64,000 bases of DNA, from assembly GCA_036563875.1 (NCBI GenBank), contig DATCLO010000029.1:1-64000 (forward strand), written 5' to 3'. Shown here in pieces: positions 27,526-34,973 of the stretch (position 1 is its first letter; each line of letters opens with the position of its first letter). Under the pieces are notes generated by a model. It worked only from the letters and a program-made list of their open reading frames with translations, made no database searches and was not told where the DNA came from. The position numbers and the translations under genes were made by a program. Origin of the DNA: ZC4RG29 sp036563875. Lineage in GTDB: Bacteria; Bacteroidota; Bacteroidia; Cytophagales; Cyclobacteriaceae.

Positions 27526-27555
27526 TTTGACGAAGGCGAAGGGCATTGTATTTTG
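27526..27555 (+). promoter_or_regulatory. Promoter of the S9 peptidase gene
   Basis: TTTG at 27526-27529, 19 bases, TATTTTG at 27549-27555 (one base shorter than TAnnTTTG). It precedes the ATG at 27575 by 19 bases and lies inside the longer frame that opens at 27500, so it supports the later start. Confidence 0.5.
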
Positions 27556-27574
27556 CCGCATTAATACGGGCGAT

Positions 27575-29497
27575 ATGAGAGTACTAGTTTTATTCACGGC
27601 GCTGGCCTTGTCGATATCCGGCTGGACACAACAAAAAATGACACCCGAACTCCTGTGGACACTGGGCCGCGTTTCGGGAAAAGGAGTTTCAACGGATGGA
27701 AAGAATGTGGTGTACTCGGTAACGACCTACGACATTCCGCAGAATGAACCCACCTCAAAAACGTACGTGATACCCATCGCAGGTGGAGAGGCACACGAAG
27801 TAGCATCCGTCACCGGGCTTCTTCCCGACCGCACTGTTTCTCCGGACGGGAAGTACGTGGTACGCGTGAAGGATGTACCCATCGTCAAAGTTACAGGTAA
27901 AGAAATCTATCCTGACCTCGAGAAGTCCAACGTACTCATCTATGAAACACTCAACTACAGACATTGGGATACGTGGGAAGACGGCGCATTCAGCCACTTG
28001 TTCATCCACGCCGTTGGAGGCAACGATGAAGGCAAGGACATCATGGAAGGCGAGCCATACGATTGCCCGCAAAAGCCCTTCGGAGGCCAGGAAGATTACA
28101 CTTTCAGCCCCGACAGTAAAGCAATAGTCTACGTCGCGAAAAAGAAATACGGAACCGACTACGCAGTAAGTACAAATACAGACTTATATCGTTACGATAT
28201 CGAAACCGGGACAACGACCAATCTCACAGAGGGTATGGGGGGTTACGATGAGCGACCTTCCTTTTCTTCATCGGGTGCACTTGCCTGGCTCAGTATGCGT
28301 CGCGACGGTTATGAATCCGACAAACAAGATATCATTGTCGACGGTCCTGGTGGCCGAATTAACTTGACAGCATCATGGGACGGCACCGTGGCAAACTATA
28401 CCTGGAGCAACGATGGAAAGAAAATTTACTTCACAGCCCCCGTTGACGGCACCATACAGCTTTTTGAAGTAGACTATCCTGGCCGCACGCGAAAGCAGCC
28501 TGTTGTTAAGAAGATCACGCAAGGTGATTTCGACGTCACAGCTATCGTTGGACAGGCAGGTAACAAACTGGTTGTCACGCGTACCGATATGAATCATGCT
28601 GCAGAACTGTTTGTCGTTAATCTCAAGGATGGCAGCATGAGACAATTGACTCATGTAAACAAGAAGCACTACGACAACCTTGCCTTGAGCAAAATCGAAA
28701 GGCGGTACGTCACGACGACAGACGGGAAGCGGATGCTCGTCTGGGTGATTTTCCCTCCCGACTTCGATCCGTCAAAAAAATATCCCACGCTGCTGTATTG
28801 CCAGGGCGGACCTCAATCTTCTCTGACGCAGTTCTATTCCTTCCGTTGGAATTTTCAATTGATGGCAGCAAACGGATATATCGTCGTTGCTCCGGCACGT
28901 CGGGGTATGCCGGGATTTGGCGTCGAATGGAATGAGGCGATCAGCAAACATCACGGCGGACAGGTAATGCAAGATTGTCTCGTAGCAATTGATGAAGTCA
29001 CAAAGGAGCCGTACGTAGACAAGGATCGGCTCGGATGTGTGGGCGCGAGTTACGGAGGGTATTCCGTTTTTTACCTGGCGGGTATACACGAGAAGCGATT
29101 CAAGACATTCATATCGCACGATGGGATCTTCAACATGAAGAGTATGTATGGCACCACGGAGGAACTGTGGTTCGTGGATTGGGACTATGGGGGTCCGTAC
29201 TGGGATACGTCGAACGCAGCCGCACAAAACACCTACAGTCGTTATGATCCCAGCAACTTCGTCGCGAAATGGGATACACCGATCCTAATTATACAGGGAG
29301 GTAGAGACTATAGGGTCCCCATTGGCCAGGGGCTCGAAGCGTTTCAGGCTGCTCAACTTCAGGGGATAAAAAGCAAGCTGCTCTTCTTCCCTGAAGAAAA
29401 CCACTGGATACTGACAGCACAGAACGGAATCGCCTGGCAGCGCGAGTTCTTCAAATGGCTCAACGAGACATTGAATGCCTCGGACGACAGCCAGTAA
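27575..29497 (+). CDS. Exported S9-family peptidase (prolyl oligopeptidase / dipeptidyl aminopeptidase-like)
   Basis: A 640-residue protein with signal peptide MRVLVLFTALALSISGWTQ. A seven-bladed beta-propeller region (repeated FSPDSKAIVYV, WSNDGKKIYFTAP) leads into a C-terminal alpha/beta hydrolase. Catalytic triad: Ser in GCVGASYGGYSVFYLAG, Asp in IIQGGRDYRVPIGQG, His in FPEENHWI. Such enzymes cleave short peptides in the periplasm, and in Bacteroidota are usually nutritional. The gene is not in an obvious operon. Confidence 0.93.
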   Translation: MRVLVLFTALALSISGWTQQKMTPELLWTLGRVSGKGVSTDGKNVVYSVTTYDIPQNEPTSKTYVIPIAGGEAHEVASVTGLLPDRTVSPDGKYVVRVKDVPIVKVTGKEIYPDLEKSNVLIYETLNYRHWDTWEDGAFSHLFIHAVGGNDEGKDIMEGEPYDCPQKPFGGQEDYTFSPDSKAIVYVAKKKYGTDYAVSTNTDLYRYDIETGTTTNLTEGMGGYDERPSFSSSGALAWLSMRRDGYESDKQDIIVDGPGGRINLTASWDGTVANYTWSNDGKKIYFTAPVDGTIQLFEVDYPGRTRKQPVVKKITQGDFDVTAIVGQAGNKLVVTRTDMNHAAELFVVNLKDGSMRQLTHVNKKHYDNLALSKIERRYVTTTDGKRMLVWVIFPPDFDPSKKYPTLLYCQGGPQSSLTQFYSFRWNFQLMAANGYIVVAPARRGMPGFGVEWNEAISKHHGGQVMQDCLVAIDEVTKEPYVDKDRLGCVGASYGGYSVFYLAGIHEKRFKTFISHDGIFNMKSMYGTTEELWFVDWDYGGPYWDTSNAAAQNTYSRYDPSNFVAKWDTPILIIQGGRDYRVPIGQGLEAFQAAQLQGIKSKLLFFPEENHWILTAQNGIAWQREFFKWLNETLNASDDSQ

Positions 29498-29522
29498 GTC
29501 CCATTAGCTATCGGGCGTTGCC

Positions 29523-29672
29523 CTATCGGCTTTTTGCGCGCTCCAGTCTCCGCTTGAGGCGTTCCTCCCAGATGAGTTGATTGAGGTTCATCTGAGCTAT
29601 CTTGAAGTGCTTCAGGTAAGAGGTCGCCTCTGAGACTCGCACTTTCATGTTCGTATTCATACCCATTCCCAT
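29523..29672 (-). CDS. Possible small basic protein (49 residues)
   Basis: A short minus-strand frame of 49 residues reading MGMGMNTNMKVRVSEATSYL at its start and ending LKRRLERAKSR. It is rich in amphipathic helix (about 17-48), with many Lys/Arg/Glu. Three closely spaced in-frame ATGs (29672, 29666, 29660) make the start uncertain. It fills the gap between the peptidase and the esterase, antisense to neither. I recognise no family; coding status is tentative. Confidence 0.4.
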   Translation of the reverse strand: MGMGMNTNMKVRVSEATSYLKHFKIAQMNLNQLIWEERLKRRLERAKSR

Positions 29673-29818
29673 TCTTCTACGACACCCAAGTAAACGGAAA
29701 ACGCGGCGACAGTGTTGTGGCTATTTCGGTGATTTATCCACATCCCCGACGGGAAACGTTTGCAGGAGACATGCGGAAATTCGCTAACTTCCTGTTCCCG
29801 GACCTAAACCCGCGACCC

Positions 29819-30658
29819 ATGAGCCGGATTATCGCCTCTGCAGGGCTTATGCTGCTAATTGCAGCAGCAAATGCTCAGATGCCGACCTTCCAGAGCAAGC
29901 CCATCGAACAGCATTTTCCGTCCAGCCAGGTCGGCATGACTTACAAACTCCTGATCACCCTTCCTCCGGGATACGAGCAGGAACAGCGTTCATACCCCGT
30001 ACTCTATTATCTGGATGCATGGATGCTGGGCGGGGTGATGCACGACTCCCACCGTATTGCAGGCCTCCTCCAGGCCATAGAGCCCGTTATCCTGGTTGGC
30101 ATATCGCTGGATGGCGATCCTTCCGCGTTTTTCTATGCGCGTTCGCGCGACTATACCCCCACCAGGGTATCCCCGGAGAAACTAGGTCCAGACGCGGCGG
30201 CCTGGGTACCAACCTCCGGTGGAGGAAAAGAATTTTTGAATTTCCTCAAGCTAGAGCTCATACCTCATATCGAGGCGAACTACCGCGCCGATTCGTCCGA
30301 TCGTGGACTACTCGGTTATTCTCTTGGTGGCCTGTTCGCGGCGTGGGTTGCTTATAAAGAACCCTCCTTGTTCAAGCGCTATGGCATTTGCAGTCCCTCT
30401 TTGTACTGGGATGACGCCATGGTTGTGCGGTTATGGGAAAATCTCCCGAACCTTGCGCCCGGCTCTGTCGTCGTTTTCTCTTATACAGGAGAAGAAGATG
30501 CCAGGGTAAAAACAGCCGTTGACACACTAGTTTCATTGGCATCAGCAAAGTCTGGAGTGACGATAAAAAAATTTGAGGTCGGAGGGGAAGGCCATCATAC
30601 CGGGGTCGTTGCCACGCATATGCGGGCTTTGTTGCTCCTGTACGAGAAAGAGCGGTAA
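29819..30658 (+). CDS. Exported esterase (esterase D / IroE-like alpha/beta hydrolase)
   Basis: A 279-residue protein with signal peptide MSRIIASAGLMLLIAAANAQ and a PF00756-type esterase domain. It contains LLITLPPGYEQEQRSYPVLYYLD, YARSRDYTPTR, the nucleophile in LLGYSLGGLFAAW and the late His in VGGEGHHTGVVA. Relatives hydrolyse siderophore or carbohydrate esters. The frame is open to 29717, but the ATG at 29819 gives a proper signal peptide. It is followed 25 bases later by an ABM-domain gene. Confidence 0.88.
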   Translation: MSRIIASAGLMLLIAAANAQMPTFQSKPIEQHFPSSQVGMTYKLLITLPPGYEQEQRSYPVLYYLDAWMLGGVMHDSHRIAGLLQAIEPVILVGISLDGDPSAFFYARSRDYTPTRVSPEKLGPDAAAWVPTSGGGKEFLNFLKLELIPHIEANYRADSSDRGLLGYSLGGLFAAWVAYKEPSLFKRYGICSPSLYWDDAMVVRLWENLPNLAPGSVVVFSYTGEEDARVKTAVDTLVSLASAKSGVTIKKFEVGGEGHHTGVVATHMRALLLLYEKER

Positions 30659-30683
30659 AAGTATCAACGGTATCTTCAGCGGA

Positions 30684-31019
30684 ATGGAAAACAAAGTGTT
30701 CGTATACATGTGGGAGTTTATTGTAAAGCGCGGTAAGCAAAAGGACTTTGAAAAAGCTTACGGTCCGCAGGGTCAATGGGTGAAACTCTTCAGCAAGGGG
30801 AAAGGATATCTGGGTACCGAGTTGCACCAGGACCGGGCCAACCCCATGCGCTATCTTACTATCGATTACTGGCGATCCCGTCAGGATAGAGACGCATTCA
30901 AATCAACTTTTGCGCATGAATTCCAACGCCTGGACGCGTTATGCGAAAGCTTTACGGTGCAGGAAAAATTCCTGGGCGACTTCGACTGCTTTACGAACCG
31001 CTTGCCTGCAGGTCATTAG
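30684..31019 (+). CDS. Antibiotic biosynthesis monooxygenase (ABM)-domain protein
   Basis: A 111-residue single-domain protein: VFVYMWEFIVKRGKQKDFEKAYG, GYLGTELHQDRANPMRYLTID, and the YWRSRQDRDAFKSTFAHEF dimer helix. ABM ferredoxin-like folds include cofactor-free monooxygenases and heme-degrading enzymes, but many have no known activity. The ATG at 30684 begins the domain; the longer frame from 30573 overlaps the esterase and looks spurious. Confidence 0.8.
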   Translation: MENKVFVYMWEFIVKRGKQKDFEKAYGPQGQWVKLFSKGKGYLGTELHQDRANPMRYLTIDYWRSRQDRDAFKSTFAHEFQRLDALCESFTVQEKFLGDFDCFTNRLPAGH

Positions 31020-31064
31020 AGAAAGTTTATGTAACTTGAATATCCCACCAAAACCAACAACCCC

Positions 31065-31232
31065 TTGAATAAAGGTCAAATTCTTTCAATATGTGTATGG
31101 GTCCTGGTAGTCCTGGGACTCGTCATGATTTACCTCGGCGCTGTCTATCCACCCAAGGTAATGTTTCCACCCATCGTTACAGGTATTGGCTTCTTTGTCA
31201 TCGCCTGGGCATTCGCACAACTCCGGAAATGA
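31065..31232 (+). CDS. Small two-helix membrane protein with TTG start
   Basis: A 55-residue frame beginning at TTG: NKGQILSICVWVLVVLGLVM, then a Gly-Ala-Tyr-Pro-Pro turn, then a second helix (PPIVTGIGFFVIAWAFAQL) and a basic end (RK). Two transmembrane helices with a charged C-terminus are clear. No ATG exists upstream in frame before a stop, so TTG is the best start. It ends 21 bases before the CehA-type gene and probably belongs to its transcript. No family is recognised. Confidence 0.55.
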   Translation: MNKGQILSICVWVLVVLGLVMIYLGAVYPPKVMFPPIVTGIGFFVIAWAFAQLRK

Positions 31233-31253
31233 ATGGGCTATGATGAAAAATTC

Positions 31254-33698
31254 ATGAAACGCCTCGCCATCCTATCGTGGATCGTACTTTACGTTGTTGC
31301 CGCGAAAGGACAAGTAATCACGGGTGACTTTCTTCCCGTGACTGATGTCGATCCTCAGCCACTTCTCGCGCACGTCAGCCGTGTTAATGAAGCACTCGCC
31401 GCGATCGGCAGCGCACTGCCTTCAGAAGCGCAGGCACGACTTGCCGCGTTAAGGCGTGAGGGTCTTTCACAAGAGACGGTGCTTGAGATACAGGCCATAC
31501 TGGATCCGTACTGTATTGCGGCAGTCACCATCAACCCTGAAGCGCGCGTTATGGTGAGTGAAGGCCCAGCGAAGCCGACACTCACGCAGGAAGGGTGGAC
31601 CAACTTCCTGGTAAAAATTCACAACCAGGGGAAGGTGACGGGTCGACTCGAAGTAACGAGTCCCAATGCGCAACCTATACTGCACGCGTCCAGCAATGCA
31701 CCTCGCATGCTGCCTAAGAATGAGCTTTCAAAGGGAGACCTCGAGAATCGTTTTCTCGAACTGCTGTTGTATCGCGATCGGCCGATGAAGCCACAACTAT
31801 CGGGTCAGTTGTTAGAATACGCGATACTTCAGGTGTACACGCGACATAGTGGAAAGCGGGAAGCGCGATTGGGATTTCATGTCGGTCACGGCACAGAAGA
31901 CCTTGGATTCAGAAACACAATTGATGTTCTGTTTGACATCAAGCCTTCTGTGAAGGTAGTCTTCAATGTCAAGGATCATGATGGCGCACCAACGATGGCA
32001 TCGTTATTGATTCGCGACGACATTGAAAGACTGCGTTCATCGGATGCGACGGCATCGAATGCATATGACTATCGTCTTACCACTGCACGGATGCGTGATT
32101 GGCACATTGCCATCTGGACGCATGGTGATTTGTTCCAGTATGACTCGCTCCTTAAACCCGAGCAACGGCTAAGAGGCATATATCCACTGCCCGCCCGAAG
32201 ATCTGCACTCACGGATGAATATCCCGACTTTTTCTTCCAGCCTCAGATCTATCGGTCTGATGGCGAGCATGTGTATCTGCCGCCGGGCGTCTACCTGGTT
32301 ACTGTGGGTCGTGGACCAGAATATGAACAACAGGAGTTGCACATCACCGTACCAGAAGGTGTGAAGACGTTTGAAGTGAACATCCAGCTGAAACGATGGC
32401 TGCACATGGCGAAGCTCGGTTGGTATAGCGGAGATCATCACATTCACGCGGCCGGGTGTTCGCATTATGAAAGTCCGGAGGAAGGTGTCAAGCCTGAACA
32501 CATGTGGCGACAAATCCAGGGTGAAGACTTAAACATCGGATGCAACCTGAGCTGGGGTCCGTGCTGGTACTATCAGAAAGGATTCTTTACGGGAAAAACG
32601 CATCCGCTTTCCGACAGGAAAAATCTTTTGCGATATGACGTCGAAGTGTCGGGATTTCCCTCATCACACGCAGGTCATGTTGTGTTGCTCAATCTCACTG
32701 AGGACGATTACCCGGACACCGACGAAATCGAGGAGTGGCCAAGCTGGACATTGCCAGTCCTGAAGTGGGCGAAAGCACAAGGAGGAGTCACCGGATACGC
32801 TCACTCAGGCAATGGCCTCGCACCGGTTCGACATACAGCGGAGTTGCCGAACTACGTGACCCCGAAGATGGATGGTATTGGAGCTAATGAATACGTCGTA
32901 ACCGTAACGCACAACGTCGTCGACTTCTATTCCCTCGGCAACACGCCGTCTGTTCACGAGTTGAACATGTGGTATCACACCTTGAATGCAGGGTTCCGGA
33001 CGAGAGCGAGCGGTGAGACCGACTTTCCCTGTGTAGCCGATGAACGCGTGGGAATGGCTCGCATTTATGCAGAGTTGGGAAAGGAGCTCAGTTTCGATGG
33101 ATTTGTGGACGCTTTGAAAAATGGAAGAAGCTATGTCAGCGACGGTTTCTCGCACATTATAGACTTCAGGGTGAATAATGTCAAACTTGGAACAGACGAT
33201 AGCGAAGTACGACTAAAGAAAGGATCCAGTGTTAAGGTATCTGCTAAAGTACTCGCGCGTCTGACGGAGCAACAGGATGCGATCGGTGCGATCATCGCGT
33301 CGAAGCCTTTCTACGAACAGCCTTACTGGCATGTTGAACGCGCGCGGGTGGGCAAGACCAGAAACGTGAAGGTTGAGCTAATCGTTAACGGGGTTCCGGT
33401 ACAATCGCGCGAGATCGTTGCCGACGGTAAATGGAATGACGTCACTTTCGATTATCGTGCAGACAAGTCGGCTTGGATAGCAGTGCGCATTTTCCCAAGT
33501 GCCCACACGAACCCGATGTTTGTCGTCGTTGATGGCAAACCCATTCGCGAGGAGAAAAGTATCGAATGGTGCCTGGAGGCTGTAAATCAATGCTGGAAGG
33601 TAAAAAGCAAACAAATACGCGCTGGTGAACTCGATGACGCGAAACGCGGTTACGAGCATGCACGCAGCGTGTACAAGGGTTTGCTCGGCAATAAGTGA
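31254..33698 (+). CDS. Exported CehA/McbA-family metallohydrolase
   Basis: An 814-residue protein with signal peptide MKRLAILSWIVLYVVAAKGQ and a large N-terminal region of beta domains. A PHP-like metallohydrolase domain follows from about residue 380: KLGWYSGDHHIHAAGCSHYE supplies the HxH metal motif, and GVTGYAHSGNGL, GIGANEYVV and RASGETDFPC hold further ligands. CehA (carbaryl hydrolase) and McbA are named relatives; most exported members have unknown substrates. The ATG at 31254 is preferred over 31233 because it starts the signal peptide. Confidence 0.85.
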   Translation: MKRLAILSWIVLYVVAAKGQVITGDFLPVTDVDPQPLLAHVSRVNEALAAIGSALPSEAQARLAALRREGLSQETVLEIQAILDPYCIAAVTINPEARVMVSEGPAKPTLTQEGWTNFLVKIHNQGKVTGRLEVTSPNAQPILHASSNAPRMLPKNELSKGDLENRFLELLLYRDRPMKPQLSGQLLEYAILQVYTRHSGKREARLGFHVGHGTEDLGFRNTIDVLFDIKPSVKVVFNVKDHDGAPTMASLLIRDDIERLRSSDATASNAYDYRLTTARMRDWHIAIWTHGDLFQYDSLLKPEQRLRGIYPLPARRSALTDEYPDFFFQPQIYRSDGEHVYLPPGVYLVTVGRGPEYEQQELHITVPEGVKTFEVNIQLKRWLHMAKLGWYSGDHHIHAAGCSHYESPEEGVKPEHMWRQIQGEDLNIGCNLSWGPCWYYQKGFFTGKTHPLSDRKNLLRYDVEVSGFPSSHAGHVVLLNLTEDDYPDTDEIEEWPSWTLPVLKWAKAQGGVTGYAHSGNGLAPVRHTAELPNYVTPKMDGIGANEYVVTVTHNVVDFYSLGNTPSVHELNMWYHTLNAGFRTRASGETDFPCVADERVGMARIYAELGKELSFDGFVDALKNGRSYVSDGFSHIIDFRVNNVKLGTDDSEVRLKKGSSVKVSAKVLARLTEQQDAIGAIIASKPFYEQPYWHVERARVGKTRNVKVELIVNGVPVQSREIVADGKWNDVTFDYRADKSAWIAVRIFPSAHTNPMFVVVDGKPIREEKSIEWCLEAVNQCWKVKSKQIRAGELDDAKRGYEHARSVYKGLLGNK

Positions 33699-33818
33699 AT
33701 TAGTCGGAAGGAAAAAGCCCCGTAAACAGCGTTTTTACAACCGAACAATCGTTATTGAGGGTAAATATTTTTACGGTTTAACTTGATAACTACTAGCAAA
33801 TTTGTGAACCTTGTGAAG

Positions 33819-33944
33819 ATGCAGAATATTATGTCGAACAATCAGCACATATCCAAACAACTGTCAGGGTCACCTGGTCAGTCAGGATGGTCTGTGCTTG
33901 TGGGCAATGTCGTGCTTCTTATCCGAAAATCGGGGTGGCGATGA
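33819..33944 (+). CDS. Branched-chain amino acid leader peptide (attenuator)
   Basis: A short frame of 41 residues (37 if the ATG at 33831 is used). Within it, codons 33894-33923 read V-L-V-G-N-V-V-L-L-I, eight branched-chain residues in ten. It ends 23 bases before a strong intrinsic terminator that precedes ilvE. This is the layout of ilv/leu leader peptides in enteric bacteria: ribosomes stall on these codons when charged tRNAs are scarce. A leader of this kind in this phylum is unexpected to me. The frame and codon bias are seen; the mechanism is inferred. Confidence 0.75.
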   Translation: MQNIMSNNQHISKQLSGSPGQSGWSVLVGNVVLLIRKSGWR

Positions 33945-34000
33945 TATTGTCCGTATAGGAACCTATCAAAACCGCCCCGACCTCGGGGCGGTTTTGTTTT
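33930..34000 (+). promoter_or_regulatory. Attenuator: antiterminator and intrinsic terminator of the ilv operon
   Basis: The terminator is a GC-rich hairpin, CCGCCCCG / CGGGGCGG (33972-33979 with 33984-33991), flanked by AAAA/TTTT pairs and ending TTTTGTTTT at 34000. TCGGGGTGG at 33930-33938 can instead pair with CCGCCCCGA at 33972-33980 (9 bp, one U-G). It overlaps the last codons of the leader frame. A ribosome that completes the leader would mask it and allow termination; one stalled on the Val/Leu/Ile codons would leave much of it free. Confidence 0.75.
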
Positions 34001-34009
34001 AGGTGGTCA

Positions 34010-34031
34010 GAACGAACTAACAATTGTTATA
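34010..34031 (+). promoter_or_regulatory. Conserved post-terminator element with a 12-bp palindrome
   Basis: GAACGAACTAACAATTGTTA recurs almost exactly before leuC (40048-40069). It contains the perfect palindrome TAACAATTGTTA (34018-34029), which touches the ilvE start codon. Both copies begin 10 bases past the U-tract. It could be an operator or an mRNA element. Confidence 0.6.
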
Positions 34032-34918
34032 TGTACTATAATGAAGGCACGATAGTCTACCTCAATGGGAGCTTCGTTAGGGCTGCGGAGGCCAGGCTGG
34101 ACCTGTTCAGCCAGACGCTTCATTATGGGCATGGCGTTTTTGATGGCCTTCGTTCCTACCCGACACAAAACGGGGTGAAAATATTCAAGGCCGCGGAGCA
34201 CTTCGAGCGGCTGAAGAAGAGCTGTGAGCTGGTACACATCCCCTACCCGTTTGACTCAGAACAACTGATCCAGGCAAGCTATGAGGTGCTGCGCCGTAAC
34301 GGGCTCTCCTACGCCTACATACGGCCCCTGGTATACACCGGCGCAAACATGAATCTGACGCAGCCTGCCGAGGCGCACATCATGATCTGTGCGTGGGAAT
34401 GGGGCAAGTACCTCGGCGATAAGCCGGTGCGTCTTTGTGTGTCGCCGTATCAGCGTCCCAACCCGGAGTCTATCCGGATGGAAGCCAAGGTATGCGGCCA
34501 CTATGTGAATGGAATACTTGCAACGAGCGAAGCGCGGTCCAGAGGCTACGACGAAGCGCTCATGCTCGATATGCACGGTCGTGTCGCGCAGGCGCCGAGC
34601 TCGAACATCTTTGTCGAGATCAGAGGCGTGCTATACACACCCCCGGTCGGTCACATTTTCCCCGGGATCACACGCTCGGCAGTGATGGCGATCTGCAAGG
34701 AACTCGACATCCCCGTGAGAGAAAAACAGATCAGCGTGGAGGAGCTCGAACAAGCCGACAGTGCATTCCTCTGCAGCACTGGTGCTGAAATCGCCAGCGT
34801 GGAATCGATCGACGCAAGACCGTTCCGCAGACCGTGGGAGGATACGCTTGGCGCGCTCGTGCAGGAAGCGTATCGAAGCCAGGTGCTCGAGAAATCTTCA
34901 AGCTACGTCATCATTTGA
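34031..34918 (+). CDS. ilvE: Branched-chain-amino-acid aminotransferase (short type)
   Basis: A 295-residue class IV aminotransferase of the bacterial IlvE/D-amino-acid aminotransferase type: LHYGHGVFDGLRSYP, the PLP lysine in RMEAKVCGHYVNG (K153), and GRVAQAPSSNIFVEI. As first structural gene of the ilv-leu block it should make Leu, Ile and Val from their keto acids. Transcription reaches it only past the attenuator. The start ATG sits at the end of the conserved palindrome. It is the second BCAT in the window and clearly not a recent duplicate of the 357-residue one. Confidence 0.92.
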   Translation: MYYNEGTIVYLNGSFVRAAEARLDLFSQTLHYGHGVFDGLRSYPTQNGVKIFKAAEHFERLKKSCELVHIPYPFDSEQLIQASYEVLRRNGLSYAYIRPLVYTGANMNLTQPAEAHIMICAWEWGKYLGDKPVRLCVSPYQRPNPESIRMEAKVCGHYVNGILATSEARSRGYDEALMLDMHGRVAQAPSSNIFVEIRGVLYTPPVGHIFPGITRSAVMAICKELDIPVREKQISVEELEQADSAFLCSTGAEIASVESIDARPFRRPWEDTLGALVQEAYRSQVLEKSSSYVII

Positions 34919-34973
34919 CACAACTTATAGCAAATAAAAACTTACAAACAGTAAACGGTTCTTAGAGGAGTTC

